Shown here piece by piece: positions 29,101-36,370 of a stretch of DNA of 64,000 nucleotides. Source of the DNA: a virus; the IMG/VR virus record IMGVR_UViG_3300031712_000003, positions 1 to 64,000 of that record. One strand, given 5' to 3'. Position numbers and translations under genes: made by a program. The notes beneath the pieces were generated by a model. It was given only the letters and a program-made list of their open reading frames with translations, searched no databases and was not told where the DNA came from. Position 1 is the first letter of the stretch; each line of letters begins with the position of its first letter.

Positions 29101-29609
29101 TCAGTCCGCTTTTCAATGTTGGCTCCGCCACCCGAGGATACCAACCTCTTGCCAAAAGAACTTCTCTTGTCAGCGTAGATCTTTCGTTGAGCCTTGACTG
29201 CCTTGATACTAGCCTTCTTCTCAATCTTGATCTGGTTTTCAAGAGCTTTTTTCAAGAACTCGTCATCGGTCTTCTGCATCCTCTTCTCGAGTGCAGAGAT
29301 CTTACTTCTCTCTTTGGTTACCGTGAGGGTGAGTACCTTGTAGGCTTTTCCCATCTCAGCAAAGTCCTTCTTGAACTTGGCTCGCTTGCTGGGGGACATC
29401 GAGAAGGCTACCTCACGAAGCACACGCTTCGAGTGTGCTAGCTCCTTCGTGAAAACCTTGACGGCCTTTGAATCGAAGGCCTTGATTTGTAGCTTACTGC
29501 TAACAGTCTTCCGCAACTGCTTGTCAATGTTGGAGATAGACCGCATGGCTTTGCGAGTCTCAAGCTCGACATTGAACGCTAGTTCGATATCTTCTCGATC
29601 TTTAGCCAC
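26100..29609 (-). CDS. Tail tape measure protein
   Basis: A 1169-residue, Lys/Ala/Gly-rich, mostly helical protein placed directly after the chaperone-like genes, the standard location. Residues 1-200 are charged coiled coil. About 250-292 is a strongly hydrophobic segment (LLGTISKLAPMLSLVGSSLF) typical of tape measures. A Pro/Ala linker lies near 950-980. The C-terminus is Gly-rich (PAGGGGGSGDIHLHVDG). At roughly 0.15 nm per residue the tail would be about 175 nm long. The start is GTG at 29609 with AGGAG eight bases upstream. No peptidase or lytic domain was seen. Confidence 0.85.
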   Translation of the reverse strand: MAKDREDIELAFNVELETRKAMRSISNIDKQLRKTVSSKLQIKAFDSKAVKVFTKELAHSKRVLREVAFSMSPSKRAKFKKDFAEMGKAYKVLTLTVTKERSKISALEKRMQKTDDEFLKKALENQIKIEKKASIKAVKAQRKIYADKRSSFGKRLVSSGGGANIEKRTEQANAAKEFISGIKSHKTGAELAEGFKEAVGAMSSKDIFGLAKAGTKMGGGLLKGLAKVSMSHGASISAKGKDMGGGMGAALKGLGGAMKGVGPLLGTISKLAPMLSLVGSSLFALVKLFLDADAAVKEMNRTVLEGGSTWDTYAASGRNVEAGMGHLDKSLRRLRDETTDLKMNLDMGTTAKDHQQVINTLEREGITLEKLTVSFDKYTDISKQSIVYSRLFGVTVDEIAQMQAEMMQQMGSGLSDLAKEFDLIGRSAEDSGIAQNKFFAMLRGVSSDLALYGVRLGETTKMLGQLGKVMSPRTAQKFLTEFAKGFKGTSVQDRLKAVLMGGSKGIDVLKKSVKEQKDDLVKQISNASGLGADDAAEILRGKKVKGVSLKNLEKGGKIQGGGAMQEAFQNLDQATEQLKHGTYGAAMALENVGGFAAHKHRQAQLKSMSGIGSFEEAMKGGVGGERWASQAAGGEEQAKAEVAIERAIKQQKNDLVGAIDGTTQEQEFLLSTLKKYGKIDQKLGVKDLDSQKDMVAKQVESLSEDQLWQSLDAKNAEANKSQAEKDADAMRKMGEEQGQRTQAMVDKLDLIFDALYNRIYGILMDISNIFNTKFGKKSAIRESALGSKNSEVVGAWGRSGGDVGKYMGELSGTGAARNIDSLLHSNNSDDRARQEAMKSNIAGAFTGDSVSGNLEKDLEEALKASGIGGSDAARIMSAKKSVSSVGASISAGGLSDKAEADLYTKLGLWFTGATGRTMLMDQAGGGGSPSAQQHAAAKSENPGTGGAAVPVAPTSTPAASTSQTPAGGGFFSPATAPQPDEKKMNEAVLDSIDFTGDTLVNSLQDLWKAMRVKGIKLDKVQLKGEYQDVIYKGAQQALFEYALYTAQNPAETLKKMKDSGFGGLGEMTESFQKQQSIAKIQGQDTLMGPNAAGGIVTGINGGLANVNPAPGEGLTSIGRGERIVPAGGGGGSGDIHLHVDGIGGADLANYLKGKIAQGVHEYKRREKFS

Positions 29610-29612
29610 AAA

Positions 29613-30911
29613 TCATCTCCTAAACGGTTTCGCAGTAGGTCGAGGCTGGGGTAGGGCCCTGATCTCGGATGGGTCACGGTCAGTAGTACCCACCCCAGAC
29701 GTTTGATAAGTGCTGTCCTCTTGGTTCATGTACTTGTTGAGAAACATCTCCATTCTATCGTCCATCATCTCAGGATAGACGATCGTCGCAGCAGCCCGTT
29801 GGGCATCTAGCTGTTTCTTGTGTTTGATCCTGTCCTCAACCTCAGCTTTACTCAAACCCTCCATACTAGTTGATGCCACGTACGGAAGCGGAGAGTCTTT
29901 TAGCTTATCCTCATACAAGTTCTTGAGCTTTTGCTGACGTTCAAGTACCTGCTCTCTTCTACGAGCCTCTTCACGAGCAACAACCTCATCATGCCAATCT
30001 TGCTCACCACGAAGGCTGCTTTGAAGCTGGGCCGCAAGCTCGTCAGCGGTTCGAGCAACCTTCATCACATATCGACCTCTGGTCTCAGCTTCGTCAGGAC
30101 TCTCACGGAGTACAACCTGACGAATCACCTTGTCCCGTCGCTGGATCTTATCCTGACGCTCTTTGATCCTACGATCCTTGTCCTGACTGTAGATCTTTCG
30201 GATCTCCCTACCAGCAAAACACGAGCCGATGAACTTGGCATTATCCCACTCACGCTCAGCTGAATCCTTCATGTCCTCATACTGATTGATGGCTCTCCAG
30301 GCGAGTTGAGCGTAATTGAGACCTAAGGACTGAGTCCCAGCGATCCCAGTGCACGAGGTGGACATTAGGTCCAAACCCTTGAATTGGTTCCAACGATATC
30401 GAGAGTAGTTCTCAACCTGATAAGCTTCAGTAAGGATCACAGCATCCGAGGCCTTTTGATTCACTTCGGACAAGTACTGAATGATTTTCGACTTGGCTCC
30501 TGCTGGTAAAGCCGAGAACATATCCTCAAGTTGAGGAACCCACACCTCTCTATCAGAGAGGATATTTTGGCCATCGATCATGAATACGCCGTAGGCCATG
30601 AAGGAGCGGTAGTACCGGTCGACAGACTTACCCGAAACGTCTCCTACGGGGCCAGCTATCCACTGGAGATACTCAAACTCCTTGTGATTGATCGACTTGA
30701 AGACAAACTGAACTCCATTGATAGTAGCTGGAAGCGCAAGAAAGCCTCTGAAGAGTAGACTCTCTACATTATGGTAGATCCTAGGATCTACCTCAGGCTC
30801 TTTTGGAGCGGTGATCTGAATGTTTTCAGGGTCAACCTCTTCTGAAGCAATGGCTTCCTCAGCCCCCTCCACAATCTGATTGATCCTGTCGGTGACGGAG
30901 AGATGGCGCAC
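29613..30911 (-). CDS. Putative tail assembly chaperone, second of a pair
   Basis: A 432-residue protein between the tube and tape-measure genes, where tail assembly chaperones lie. The middle is helical with conserved-looking aromatic positions (SINHKEFEYLQWIAGP, YAQLAWRAINQYEDMKDS), followed by a long charged coil (IKERQDKIQRRDKVIRQVV). The C-terminus is Pro/Arg-rich. It starts with GTG at 30911, GAGGG eight bases upstream. The start lies two codons past the TGA of the preceding gene and in the same frame, so readthrough could fuse the two. Function is inferred from position. Confidence 0.72.
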   Translation of the reverse strand: MRHLSVTDRINQIVEGAEEAIASEEVDPENIQITAPKEPEVDPRIYHNVESLLFRGFLALPATINGVQFVFKSINHKEFEYLQWIAGPVGDVSGKSVDRYYRSFMAYGVFMIDGQNILSDREVWVPQLEDMFSALPAGAKSKIIQYLSEVNQKASDAVILTEAYQVENYSRYRWNQFKGLDLMSTSCTGIAGTQSLGLNYAQLAWRAINQYEDMKDSAEREWDNAKFIGSCFAGREIRKIYSQDKDRRIKERQDKIQRRDKVIRQVVLRESPDEAETRGRYVMKVARTADELAAQLQSSLRGEQDWHDEVVAREEARRREQVLERQQKLKNLYEDKLKDSPLPYVASTSMEGLSKAEVEDRIKHKKQLDAQRAAATIVYPEMMDDRMEMFLNKYMNQEDSTYQTSGVGTTDRDPSEIRALPQPRPTAKPFRR

Positions 30912-30914
30912 AGA

Positions 30915-32018
30915 TCAAACCCTCGGCGGGGGTCGATATCTAGGATTAACCCCTCCTGATGGGTTACGGTCGAGGATTGATCCCAAGCTAGTTGGTTCAA
31001 CCTTCGGAGACCCAACACTGGAGACAACAGCAGTGCCAGGAACGGATTCAGCGACCCTTGTCGAGCTTTGGATGGCTGGTCCGGTGGAGGACCCACTCAT
31101 GCGTTCTACTTCGCCTTGATAGGACTGAACAGCCGAGGGTGCACCTGGTAGGTTACCTTCTAGAGCCTCCAGGTCGCGCGCTCGACGCAATACCTCTGGG
31201 GACAGCGGGATAGCGGGTACTCGAGATTGTTCTGGTTCGACCCTAGCCACCTGAGTTGGAACACTCACTGGCATCTGGTTTAGTGGGACCCTAGTCACTT
31301 GTGGAGCGCTTCGAACCTGGGACGAAGTAGGGGCCGCAGCGGGACCGGAAGGCTCGTGGGAAGCCACCCTAGAGCGGTCAGAGTCGGTCTCAGACGCTAC
31401 ACTCGCTAGGCGAGCATCCACTGACTCGAGCTCCTCCTTAGAGGACTTGGACATGTAGCCAACCTCGCTGAGGATACGAGACACTAACTCGAATGGTATT
31501 TGCCCTTCGAGATCTTTGGCCTCAGTCAGTAGCCGCCGGAACTTGTCCTCAGGGGTCTCCTCTGGGAGACGGAACTCAATCCCTTGAATTGCCTTTGCAT
31601 CAGCCAGGTCGACCACATCCCCAAATTTACGGAATGCAGCTTCAACCGCTGGGATGGACCAACTAGCTAGGATGTAGTCGGCTACAAACTTGTGGCGCTC
31701 AAGAGCAATAGTATTGAGCTGTTTTACCCCCTCAACCTCAACCTCTTCTTCGACCTCAATGAAGTCGAACTCTCGAAGACTCTCACCGTTGATCTCGATT
31801 AGGGACCGGCTCAAGTGGCCGAACCTATAACCGTTCATGTAGGCGGCATCTTCGAGATCTTCGATATCGTCCAGAACCGATTGATACTCACCAGGTTGCA
31901 AGCTCCGCAGTACGACTTCGCAACCATCTATTGTGAACTTCTCTTCTGCCTCACCTACTCGTTGAGCCTTCTGGATAGCGTCTTTGATCTTGTTTGCTTT
32001 TAGTCTTCTTGTTGCCAT
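30915..32018 (-). CDS. Putative tail assembly chaperone, first of a pair
   Basis: A 367-residue protein following the tail tube gene. Residues 1-190 are helical and acidic, with EVVLRSLQPGEYQSVLDDIE, a pattern often seen in phage tail chaperones that bind tube or tape-measure subunits. Residues about 210-367 are Ser/Pro/Val-rich and look disordered. I use the ATG at 32018 (AGAGG seven bases upstream) rather than the GTG two codons before it. Candidate promoter octamers and a hairpin lie in the 209 bases upstream. The gene ends in TGA, followed in frame by the next GTG. Confidence 0.72.
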   Translation of the reverse strand: MATRRLKANKIKDAIQKAQRVGEAEEKFTIDGCEVVLRSLQPGEYQSVLDDIEDLEDAAYMNGYRFGHLSRSLIEINGESLREFDFIEVEEEVEVEGVKQLNTIALERHKFVADYILASWSIPAVEAAFRKFGDVVDLADAKAIQGIEFRLPEETPEDKFRRLLTEAKDLEGQIPFELVSRILSEVGYMSKSSKEELESVDARLASVASETDSDRSRVASHEPSGPAAAPTSSQVRSAPQVTRVPLNQMPVSVPTQVARVEPEQSRVPAIPLSPEVLRRARDLEALEGNLPGAPSAVQSYQGEVERMSGSSTGPAIQSSTRVAESVPGTAVVSSVGSPKVEPTSLGSILDRNPSGGVNPRYRPPPRV

Positions 32019-32073
32019 TCTCACACCTCTAAATAGAGACGGAGAAGGACTTCGCGGGAGAACGGTAGAGAGA

Positions 32074-32081
32074 ATTTACAT
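32074..32081 (-). promoter_or_regulatory. ATGTAAAT octamer (candidate late promoter) before the first chaperone gene
   Basis: Minus-strand ATGTAAAT, about 55 bases upstream of the ATG at 32018. One of four intergenic copies of the octamer found by eye. Its TAAAT core recalls T4-type late promoters (TATAAATA), but promoter activity is inference. Confidence 0.4.
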
Positions 32082-32111
32082 CTACATCCCAGCTAGAACT
32101 TATGATCTAGG

Positions 32112-32128
32112 CTCCACAAGGTGTGGAG
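32112..32128 (-). terminator. Short perfect hairpin after the tail tube gene
   Basis: CTCCACA and TGTGGAG flank a three-base loop, giving a seven-base-pair stem. It lies between two ATGTAAAT octamers. No T tract follows on the minus strand, so termination is uncertain; it may separate the highly expressed tube gene from the next unit. Confidence 0.4.
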
Positions 32129-32169
32129 AATGGGTCGAAGTGATCTGGATCTGATTTGATATCGTCTAC

Positions 32170-32177
32170 ATTTACAT
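32170..32177 (-). promoter_or_regulatory. ATGTAAAT octamer downstream of the tail tube gene
   Basis: Second copy in the same gap, in GGATGTAAATG, followed 18 to 30 bases later by CAGATC sequences as at the copies near 44.31 and 54.96 kb. It could be a promoter or an RNA processing signal. Confidence 0.35.
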
Positions 32178-32227
32178 CCGTGTCCGCTGGTCCATCTCAT
32201 CTAATTGCCTCGGAGATAACCACGAAA

Positions 32228-32950
32228 TTACGTCACTAGCCCAGTTCTGGGCTGTGCCCCACCTGCAAACCTAAGCGAGAACCCAGCGCCTGCAGTTCCA
32301 CCACCAGCAGGTGATAGACCTGTGTCGATGAACTCTCCGTAGTTGGAAACCCCGTCGATGATGTCAGTCACCGTAACCGAGCTATTCTCTGCTACAATTG
32401 AGGCATCCGACGTGAACGAAGCGGAGAAGCTGTTGAGCCAGCAACCCTCGAAGAAAGTGAAGAGAGCCTTGATGTCGTTGGCGTACATGTTGTTCACACC
32501 ATTGGGCTGAGACTGAGCGCTCTTTACCGCAACGGGTACTCCAACGATATCCTCCTTCGAGCTGATCTCACTGAAGACCAACTCCTGTTTGATGTCAAAG
32601 GGCCATCGGTGGTGGCGCAGGGACCTTGCAAGGCCTTCAATACCACCCTTGTAGCCCAACACCTGGAAGATGTTGACCGTGTACATGAGGGTACGGTTCA
32701 AGGTCAAGGTCATCGGCTCAGTGACGCCAGGGACGAGTTCGGAGACCATGTCACCGAAACCAACCCCACGCACCGGGTCAATGGTACGAGTCTCGTCAAA
32801 TCCAAATTCCGAAACAGCACCGATCTGCTGGAACTTGTTCTTGCCGACCATGTACGCATACACCTTGTTCTTCTGCGAAACCGCATACCGAGTGTTCGGG
32901 GCGGTACCCATTCTGTAGATGTAGGTGTCTAGATCACGAGGCGATCCCAT
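32228..32950 (-). CDS. Tail tube protein
   Basis: A 240-residue protein with the pattern of contractile tail tubes of the gp19/SPO1 type: FQQIGAVSEFGFDETRTIDP, then VRGVGFGDMVSELVPGVTEP, LTLNRTLMYTVNIFQVLGYK, a HHRWPFDIKQEL segment, and a C-terminal beta strand region ending in a Gly-rich tail. It stacks as hexameric rings under the sheath. RBS GGAGAAAC precedes the ATG at 32950. Oddly, it is separated from the sheath gene by about 7 kb and five other genes. Confidence 0.9.
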   Translation of the reverse strand: MGSPRDLDTYIYRMGTAPNTRYAVSQKNKVYAYMVGKNKFQQIGAVSEFGFDETRTIDPVRGVGFGDMVSELVPGVTEPMTLTLNRTLMYTVNIFQVLGYKGGIEGLARSLRHHRWPFDIKQELVFSEISSKEDIVGVPVAVKSAQSQPNGVNNMYANDIKALFTFFEGCWLNSFSASFTSDASIVAENSSVTVTDIIDGVSNYGEFIDTGLSPAGGGTAGAGFSLRFAGGAQPRTGLVT

Positions 32951-32983
32951 GTTGTTTCTCCATTAAAAGTCTAGATGGTCAGC

Positions 32984-34453
32984 TCAAGTCGCAAAGTGAG
33001 ATTGGATCTGGTCAACCATCCCAGACAGCTTACGTAGAGCTACGCTGAGAGATGGATCATCAAGGCTTGATGCCTCGATGAGTGTCGCCAACCTTGATGC
33101 AATGATGTTCAAGTCTTTTCGGGCAACTTCAGTACCCTTCTTTGCACTTGCTTCGACAGTTCTCAAGGTTGACTCAACCTTGGACATCACCGAGTCAGCA
33201 AAGGCCTCATTGATGAACGGTACGTCTGAGGCTGCCAGCTTGTAGTACGTCTCGTTCTTGCTCTGGTCTTTACCCTTGTAGGGGTTTTCAACCTTAGTCG
33301 TCTTGGCAACCTCCTCAGAGGCACCAGCGACAGGAGCTGTACCGACGTCGGTCTCGTCAGCAAGCTTGTAGTAGGTGTCATTGTCGCTCAATGGCTTGCC
33401 CTTGTACGGGTCCTGAATACCCGTGTCTTTGGCAACCTCAGGAGCTGGCCCTGAAACCTCACCCTCACTAGCTGTCTTCGGGGTAACGTCTCCGAAGTCA
33501 CCATTCTTGATGGATTCCTCGTACCTCTGGGCTAGCCTATCAGCTAGTGCGTTTTTGAGATCCATTGGGAACATGCTCCTAGGGTTAACTGAGAACTCAC
33601 GTGCGTAAGCTTTGATTCCGTCTTCAATCCAATGCATCCATGCTCTAGGAGCCTGGCTAGCATCGTAGTTGCCAGCTTCAATCTTCCGCTTCAAGTTATT
33701 GATTATATTCATCTTTTTCGCGTCCAAGGATCTTGTATTCTCCATGAACACGTCGAGATCTTCCAAAACATCCTTGTCCACCGCGGCCTGAATGGTCATC
33801 CCAGTGACTTCAACTAACAAGTCTGAGGCTGTCGCGTGGAAGGCAGCTACATCCTCTTCTGTGGCGCAACCACAACCCTCAATCCTCGATACGGTCTCTT
33901 CGAGCCCAGCGAGCTTGAAGTAGAAGGCTTGATTGTCGCTCTGCCCCTTGGGCTCCTTACCAAGCTCAAACACAAGACGCTTCAACGACTCAACAGAGCC
34001 CTGAAGCTGCTCACTACTCTGTGACCCGGAAGCATGCTCTTTGGCAGTTTGCTCAATCAGGGCAATTTGACTCTCAAGCTCAGCAATCTGGGCTCTAATC
34101 GCTTCCTTCTGAGCATTTTCAGCGTCCATACTAGCGCCTTTATCTGGTTGCGTGACCCCAGAGGACTGGGCAATCACTGAAACAGTTGGAATAAACGGAT
34201 CACCATAAGCTGCCCATCGAGCACGCTTAGGTCTCAACATGTCCTCTAAAGCGGACAGATCCACAGCTATGATTGCCTGTTTCTTCTTGAGAAACGTATC
34301 AAGCGCTCTACGGCACTGGTAAGAGCCTCGAACTAGTGAGGATACCAACTTGAGGACAGAGACCGATCCTAGATTGACTCTTCTTCCGTCAGGAAGGTCA
34401 ACATAATCACGGAAACCATCGGTAGCTACTGTTACGAGGGAGTGTTGAGCCAT
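32984..34453 (-). CDS. Coiled-coil protein with duplicated PYKGK motif, unknown function
   Basis: A 489-residue protein, not recognised. Residues 1-90 are globular (TDGFRDYVDLPDGRRVNLGS). About 105-170 is a coiled coil (KEAIRAQIAELESQIALIEQ). An IEGCGCATEED turn lies near 195. Two copies of a 29-residue unit, centred on PYKGKPLSDNDTYYKLA and PYKGKDQSKNETYYKLA, lie near 340-410, separated by a short linker. The C-terminus is helical. It lies directly before the tail tube gene, which suggests a tail-associated role, but this is inference. Confidence 0.75.
   Translation of the reverse strand: MAQHSLVTVATDGFRDYVDLPDGRRVNLGSVSVLKLVSSLVRGSYQCRRALDTFLKKKQAIIAVDLSALEDMLRPKRARWAAYGDPFIPTVSVIAQSSGVTQPDKGASMDAENAQKEAIRAQIAELESQIALIEQTAKEHASGSQSSEQLQGSVESLKRLVFELGKEPKGQSDNQAFYFKLAGLEETVSRIEGCGCATEEDVAAFHATASDLLVEVTGMTIQAAVDKDVLEDLDVFMENTRSLDAKKMNIINNLKRKIEAGNYDASQAPRAWMHWIEDGIKAYAREFSVNPRSMFPMDLKNALADRLAQRYEESIKNGDFGDVTPKTASEGEVSGPAPEVAKDTGIQDPYKGKPLSDNDTYYKLADETDVGTAPVAGASEEVAKTTKVENPYKGKDQSKNETYYKLAASDVPFINEAFADSVMSKVESTLRTVEASAKKGTEVARKDLNIIASRLATLIEASSLDDPSLSVALRKLSGMVDQIQSHFAT
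33237..33440 (-). repeat. Duplicated coding unit (EVAK...PYKGK...TYYKLA)
   Basis: Two related segments of about 87 bases, near 33237-33320 and 33361-33440, encode the repeated 29-residue motif. Divergence at both DNA and protein level shows an old duplication kept under selection. Confidence 0.6.
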
Positions 34454-34510
34454 CTTCGTCCAAGCGCGCGAGTACTTCGGACTAACTACACTGGACTTGT
34501 GACAACAAGA

Positions 34511-34660
34511 TTACTCAAGCTCTAACTCTTCCCAATCGGGTGGAGGGCATGGGATTGTGTCACTAGCTGGTAGTGACTCAAACTCAAGCTCATATCCAAT
34601 GGGAGGAGTATCTCCCCTAGCAGGTGGTTCTGATGTAGTGTAACCGGAGATAAGATACAT
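34511..34660 (-). CDS. Small acidic Pro-rich protein (49 aa)
   Basis: A 49-residue frame in the 217-base gap between two larger genes, beginning 11 bases after the upstream stop. It is acidic and Pro-rich (GDTPPIGYELEFESLP, then CPPPDWEELELE), suggesting a small unstructured protein. No ribosome binding site is obvious and no family is known. The remaining bases of the gap, 34454-34510, show nothing clear. Confidence 0.45.
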   Translation of the reverse strand: MYLISGYTTSEPPARGDTPPIGYELEFESLPASDTIPCPPPDWEELELE

Positions 34661-34670
34661 GGGACACTAA

Positions 34671-35516
34671 TCAGATCCCTAAAAACACTTTCAGCAGGTG
34701 GGATACTAGTATATTAGTACCTACAGAAGGAGAGTACACGAAACCATCATCATACTTCCACTCGGGATTCCCACCAGATAACGCTTCTAGCTCATTCAGA
34801 AACGGGACCGCCTTAGGGAGTCCTTCCCAGGATCTCTCACTTTTCCTAGAGGCTAGCACCTGACGAAGACCATTAACCTCTGGCCCTAATAAGATCCCAC
34901 GGAGATACCCCTCTCGATAAAGCACCTCCCAAGCATCAATCGTGAGGGTCAAGGCTTCAGCCAGTACGAACCCATTAGTCCCCACATCAAGTACTCGAAC
35001 CTCGGGCGCCACCCCTCCAAGGTTAGGGATCTTACCCTCTGTTAGGTACTCATGAATCCATTGGACCATAGTAGTGATCCGGTCCCCATTCTCACGCTTA
35101 GTTAGCTCAGGAGTGAAAAAACGAGGGAAGGCTTTGAAAAAACCTGAGACAATAGGGTCCAGATGAGAGAGTAGCTGGGGCCCAAACCGATGAGCAAGAT
35201 CAACCCCGTAGACCAATCCAGGTGTTGCAGGAAGTATCAAGAGACTTCGATCAAGAAACAAGGCTATCGCTAGGACTGTATCCGGAGCTCGTAACTCAGT
35301 GGTTGATAGTGTGAGTGGTAGCTTCGTACCGATGATAAGGTCCTCGAACAACCTAGTGAGGGCGCCAGGAGTGAACTGATCAAACCCGTCCCCATGATGC
35401 TCATATACTCCAGGTCCTACTTGTTGAGGGTTTGCACCAGTCTCAAAGCAGACCGACTCTTCACTGAGAGTCGGTACTTCCTGACCTATAGTAACCTGAA
35501 ATCGTAGCTCTTCCAC
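34671..35516 (-). CDS. Unknown protein, weak DHH-hydrolase resemblance
   Basis: A 281-residue protein starting at GTG 35516, just after the cysteine-cluster gene. It has GVYEHHGDGFDQFTPGAL, then TELRAPDTVLAIALFLD, VYGVDLAHRFG, and a late SPSVGTNILVSHLLKVFLG. Paired His, spaced Asp residues and a terminal small-residue motif recall DHH-type phosphoesterases such as RecJ relatives. The canonical DHH and DxD triads are not complete, so a nuclease or phosphodiesterase role is only a hypothesis. Its neighbours on the upstream side are a helicase and a metal-binding-type protein, which fits a nucleic-acid function. Confidence 0.6.
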   Translation of the reverse strand: MEELRFQVTIGQEVPTLSEESVCFETGANPQQVGPGVYEHHGDGFDQFTPGALTRLFEDLIIGTKLPLTLSTTELRAPDTVLAIALFLDRSLLILPATPGLVYGVDLAHRFGPQLLSHLDPIVSGFFKAFPRFFTPELTKRENGDRITTMVQWIHEYLTEGKIPNLGGVAPEVRVLDVGTNGFVLAEALTLTIDAWEVLYREGYLRGILLGPEVNGLRQVLASRKSERSWEGLPKAVPFLNELEALSGGNPEWKYDDGFVYSPSVGTNILVSHLLKVFLGI

Positions 35517-35524
35517 CCAGTGAG

Positions 35525-36367
35525 TTACACCGAGATGTCATCGAGTATCGAAGCGATAACGGCATCGAAGTCTGTGTCAGGAGCCTTCCAAGTACTAGCA
35601 GTAACCACCTGAGCAACAACAGGAGCCTTCTTGCCACAGGTACAATTGCCATTGCAAGTACCACCACAGGTGCACTCGGTCTTCCCACAAGCCCCGTCAC
35701 ATGCTCCACGGTCTTGGAACAAGTCACCTTGCAATGAGGCTCTGACCTGCTCACGAAGGACCGCACGGATATCTGGTTCGCCAACTATCTCTGTAGCGTA
35801 CCGGCGATTCCCAAGACCATGACTCAAGAGGATCTCGATTACCTTACTAGCTTCTTTGCTCGTAAGGGTCTTGATCTCTTGCTCGTTCACCGGCCACCTA
35901 AGATCAGTATCGAGCCACTGCTCTTCACTAGCTTTGGCCGCCATAGACATGAGGAACCTGATTTGCTTGTCGGAAGCCGGAGGCCCCTTGGACCCAGGAT
36001 CAGCGCCACCGCGCTCATCCCAATACTCAGCCTTCTCCTCATAGAGTTCTAGATACTCTTCAATCTTGTCCTGAAGTAGATTACGCCAATTCTGAGTTCG
36101 CTTTACGATTGGAGCTTTCCCGCTAACGAGGGGGCGATTAACTCTAGCTCCGAAGAATTGGACTCGAATAGCATCCTTACCCACGCCAGCTGATGCACCC
36201 CAAGGTCTAATCGAGGTCCAAACCTTAATGACTACAGTCGGGCTCAACTTCAAGTCGTAATAGATCTCCTTGTTCTGCAACCCCTTTTCAGGGCGTAGCG
36301 CGCGGAAAGCCCTCTTGAGGAAGGTCTCCATCTCGGTCCCAGAGATCTCAGTATACTGGGCGGCCAT
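35525..36367 (-). CDS. Protein with metallothionein-like cysteine cluster, next to helicase
   Basis: A 280-residue protein. Residues about 30-90 form a beta-rich domain (KEIYYDLKLSPTVVIKVWTS, VGKDAIRVQFFGARVNRPLV). About 130-182 has SDKQIRFLMSMAAKA followed by LTSKEASKVIEILLS, a helical pair also seen in small phage proteins that accompany DNA enzymes. Residues 223-244 hold seven Cys in 22 residues (CDGACGKTECTCGGTCNGNC), a metallothionein-like metal-binding pattern. It begins a few bases after the helicase stop and may be a helicase partner. No enzyme motif was seen. Confidence 0.7.
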   Translation of the reverse strand: MAAQYTEISGTEMETFLKRAFRALRPEKGLQNKEIYYDLKLSPTVVIKVWTSIRPWGASAGVGKDAIRVQFFGARVNRPLVSGKAPIVKRTQNWRNLLQDKIEEYLELYEEKAEYWDERGGADPGSKGPPASDKQIRFLMSMAAKASEEQWLDTDLRWPVNEQEIKTLTSKEASKVIEILLSHGLGNRRYATEIVGEPDIRAVLREQVRASLQGDLFQDRGACDGACGKTECTCGGTCNGNCTCGKKAPVVAQVVTASTWKAPDTDFDAVIASILDDISV

Positions 36368-36370
36368 GAC

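Noticed and set aside
30905-30925. Programmed minus-one frameshift between the two chaperone genes
   Set aside because: Both genes are in the same frame, so a frameshift is not needed; GGGTTTG is not in the right register.
32093-32200. A 35-codon Arg-rich minus-strand frame in the gap after the tail tube
   Set aside because: It overlaps the octamer and the hairpin, and its composition is unlike the neighbouring genes.
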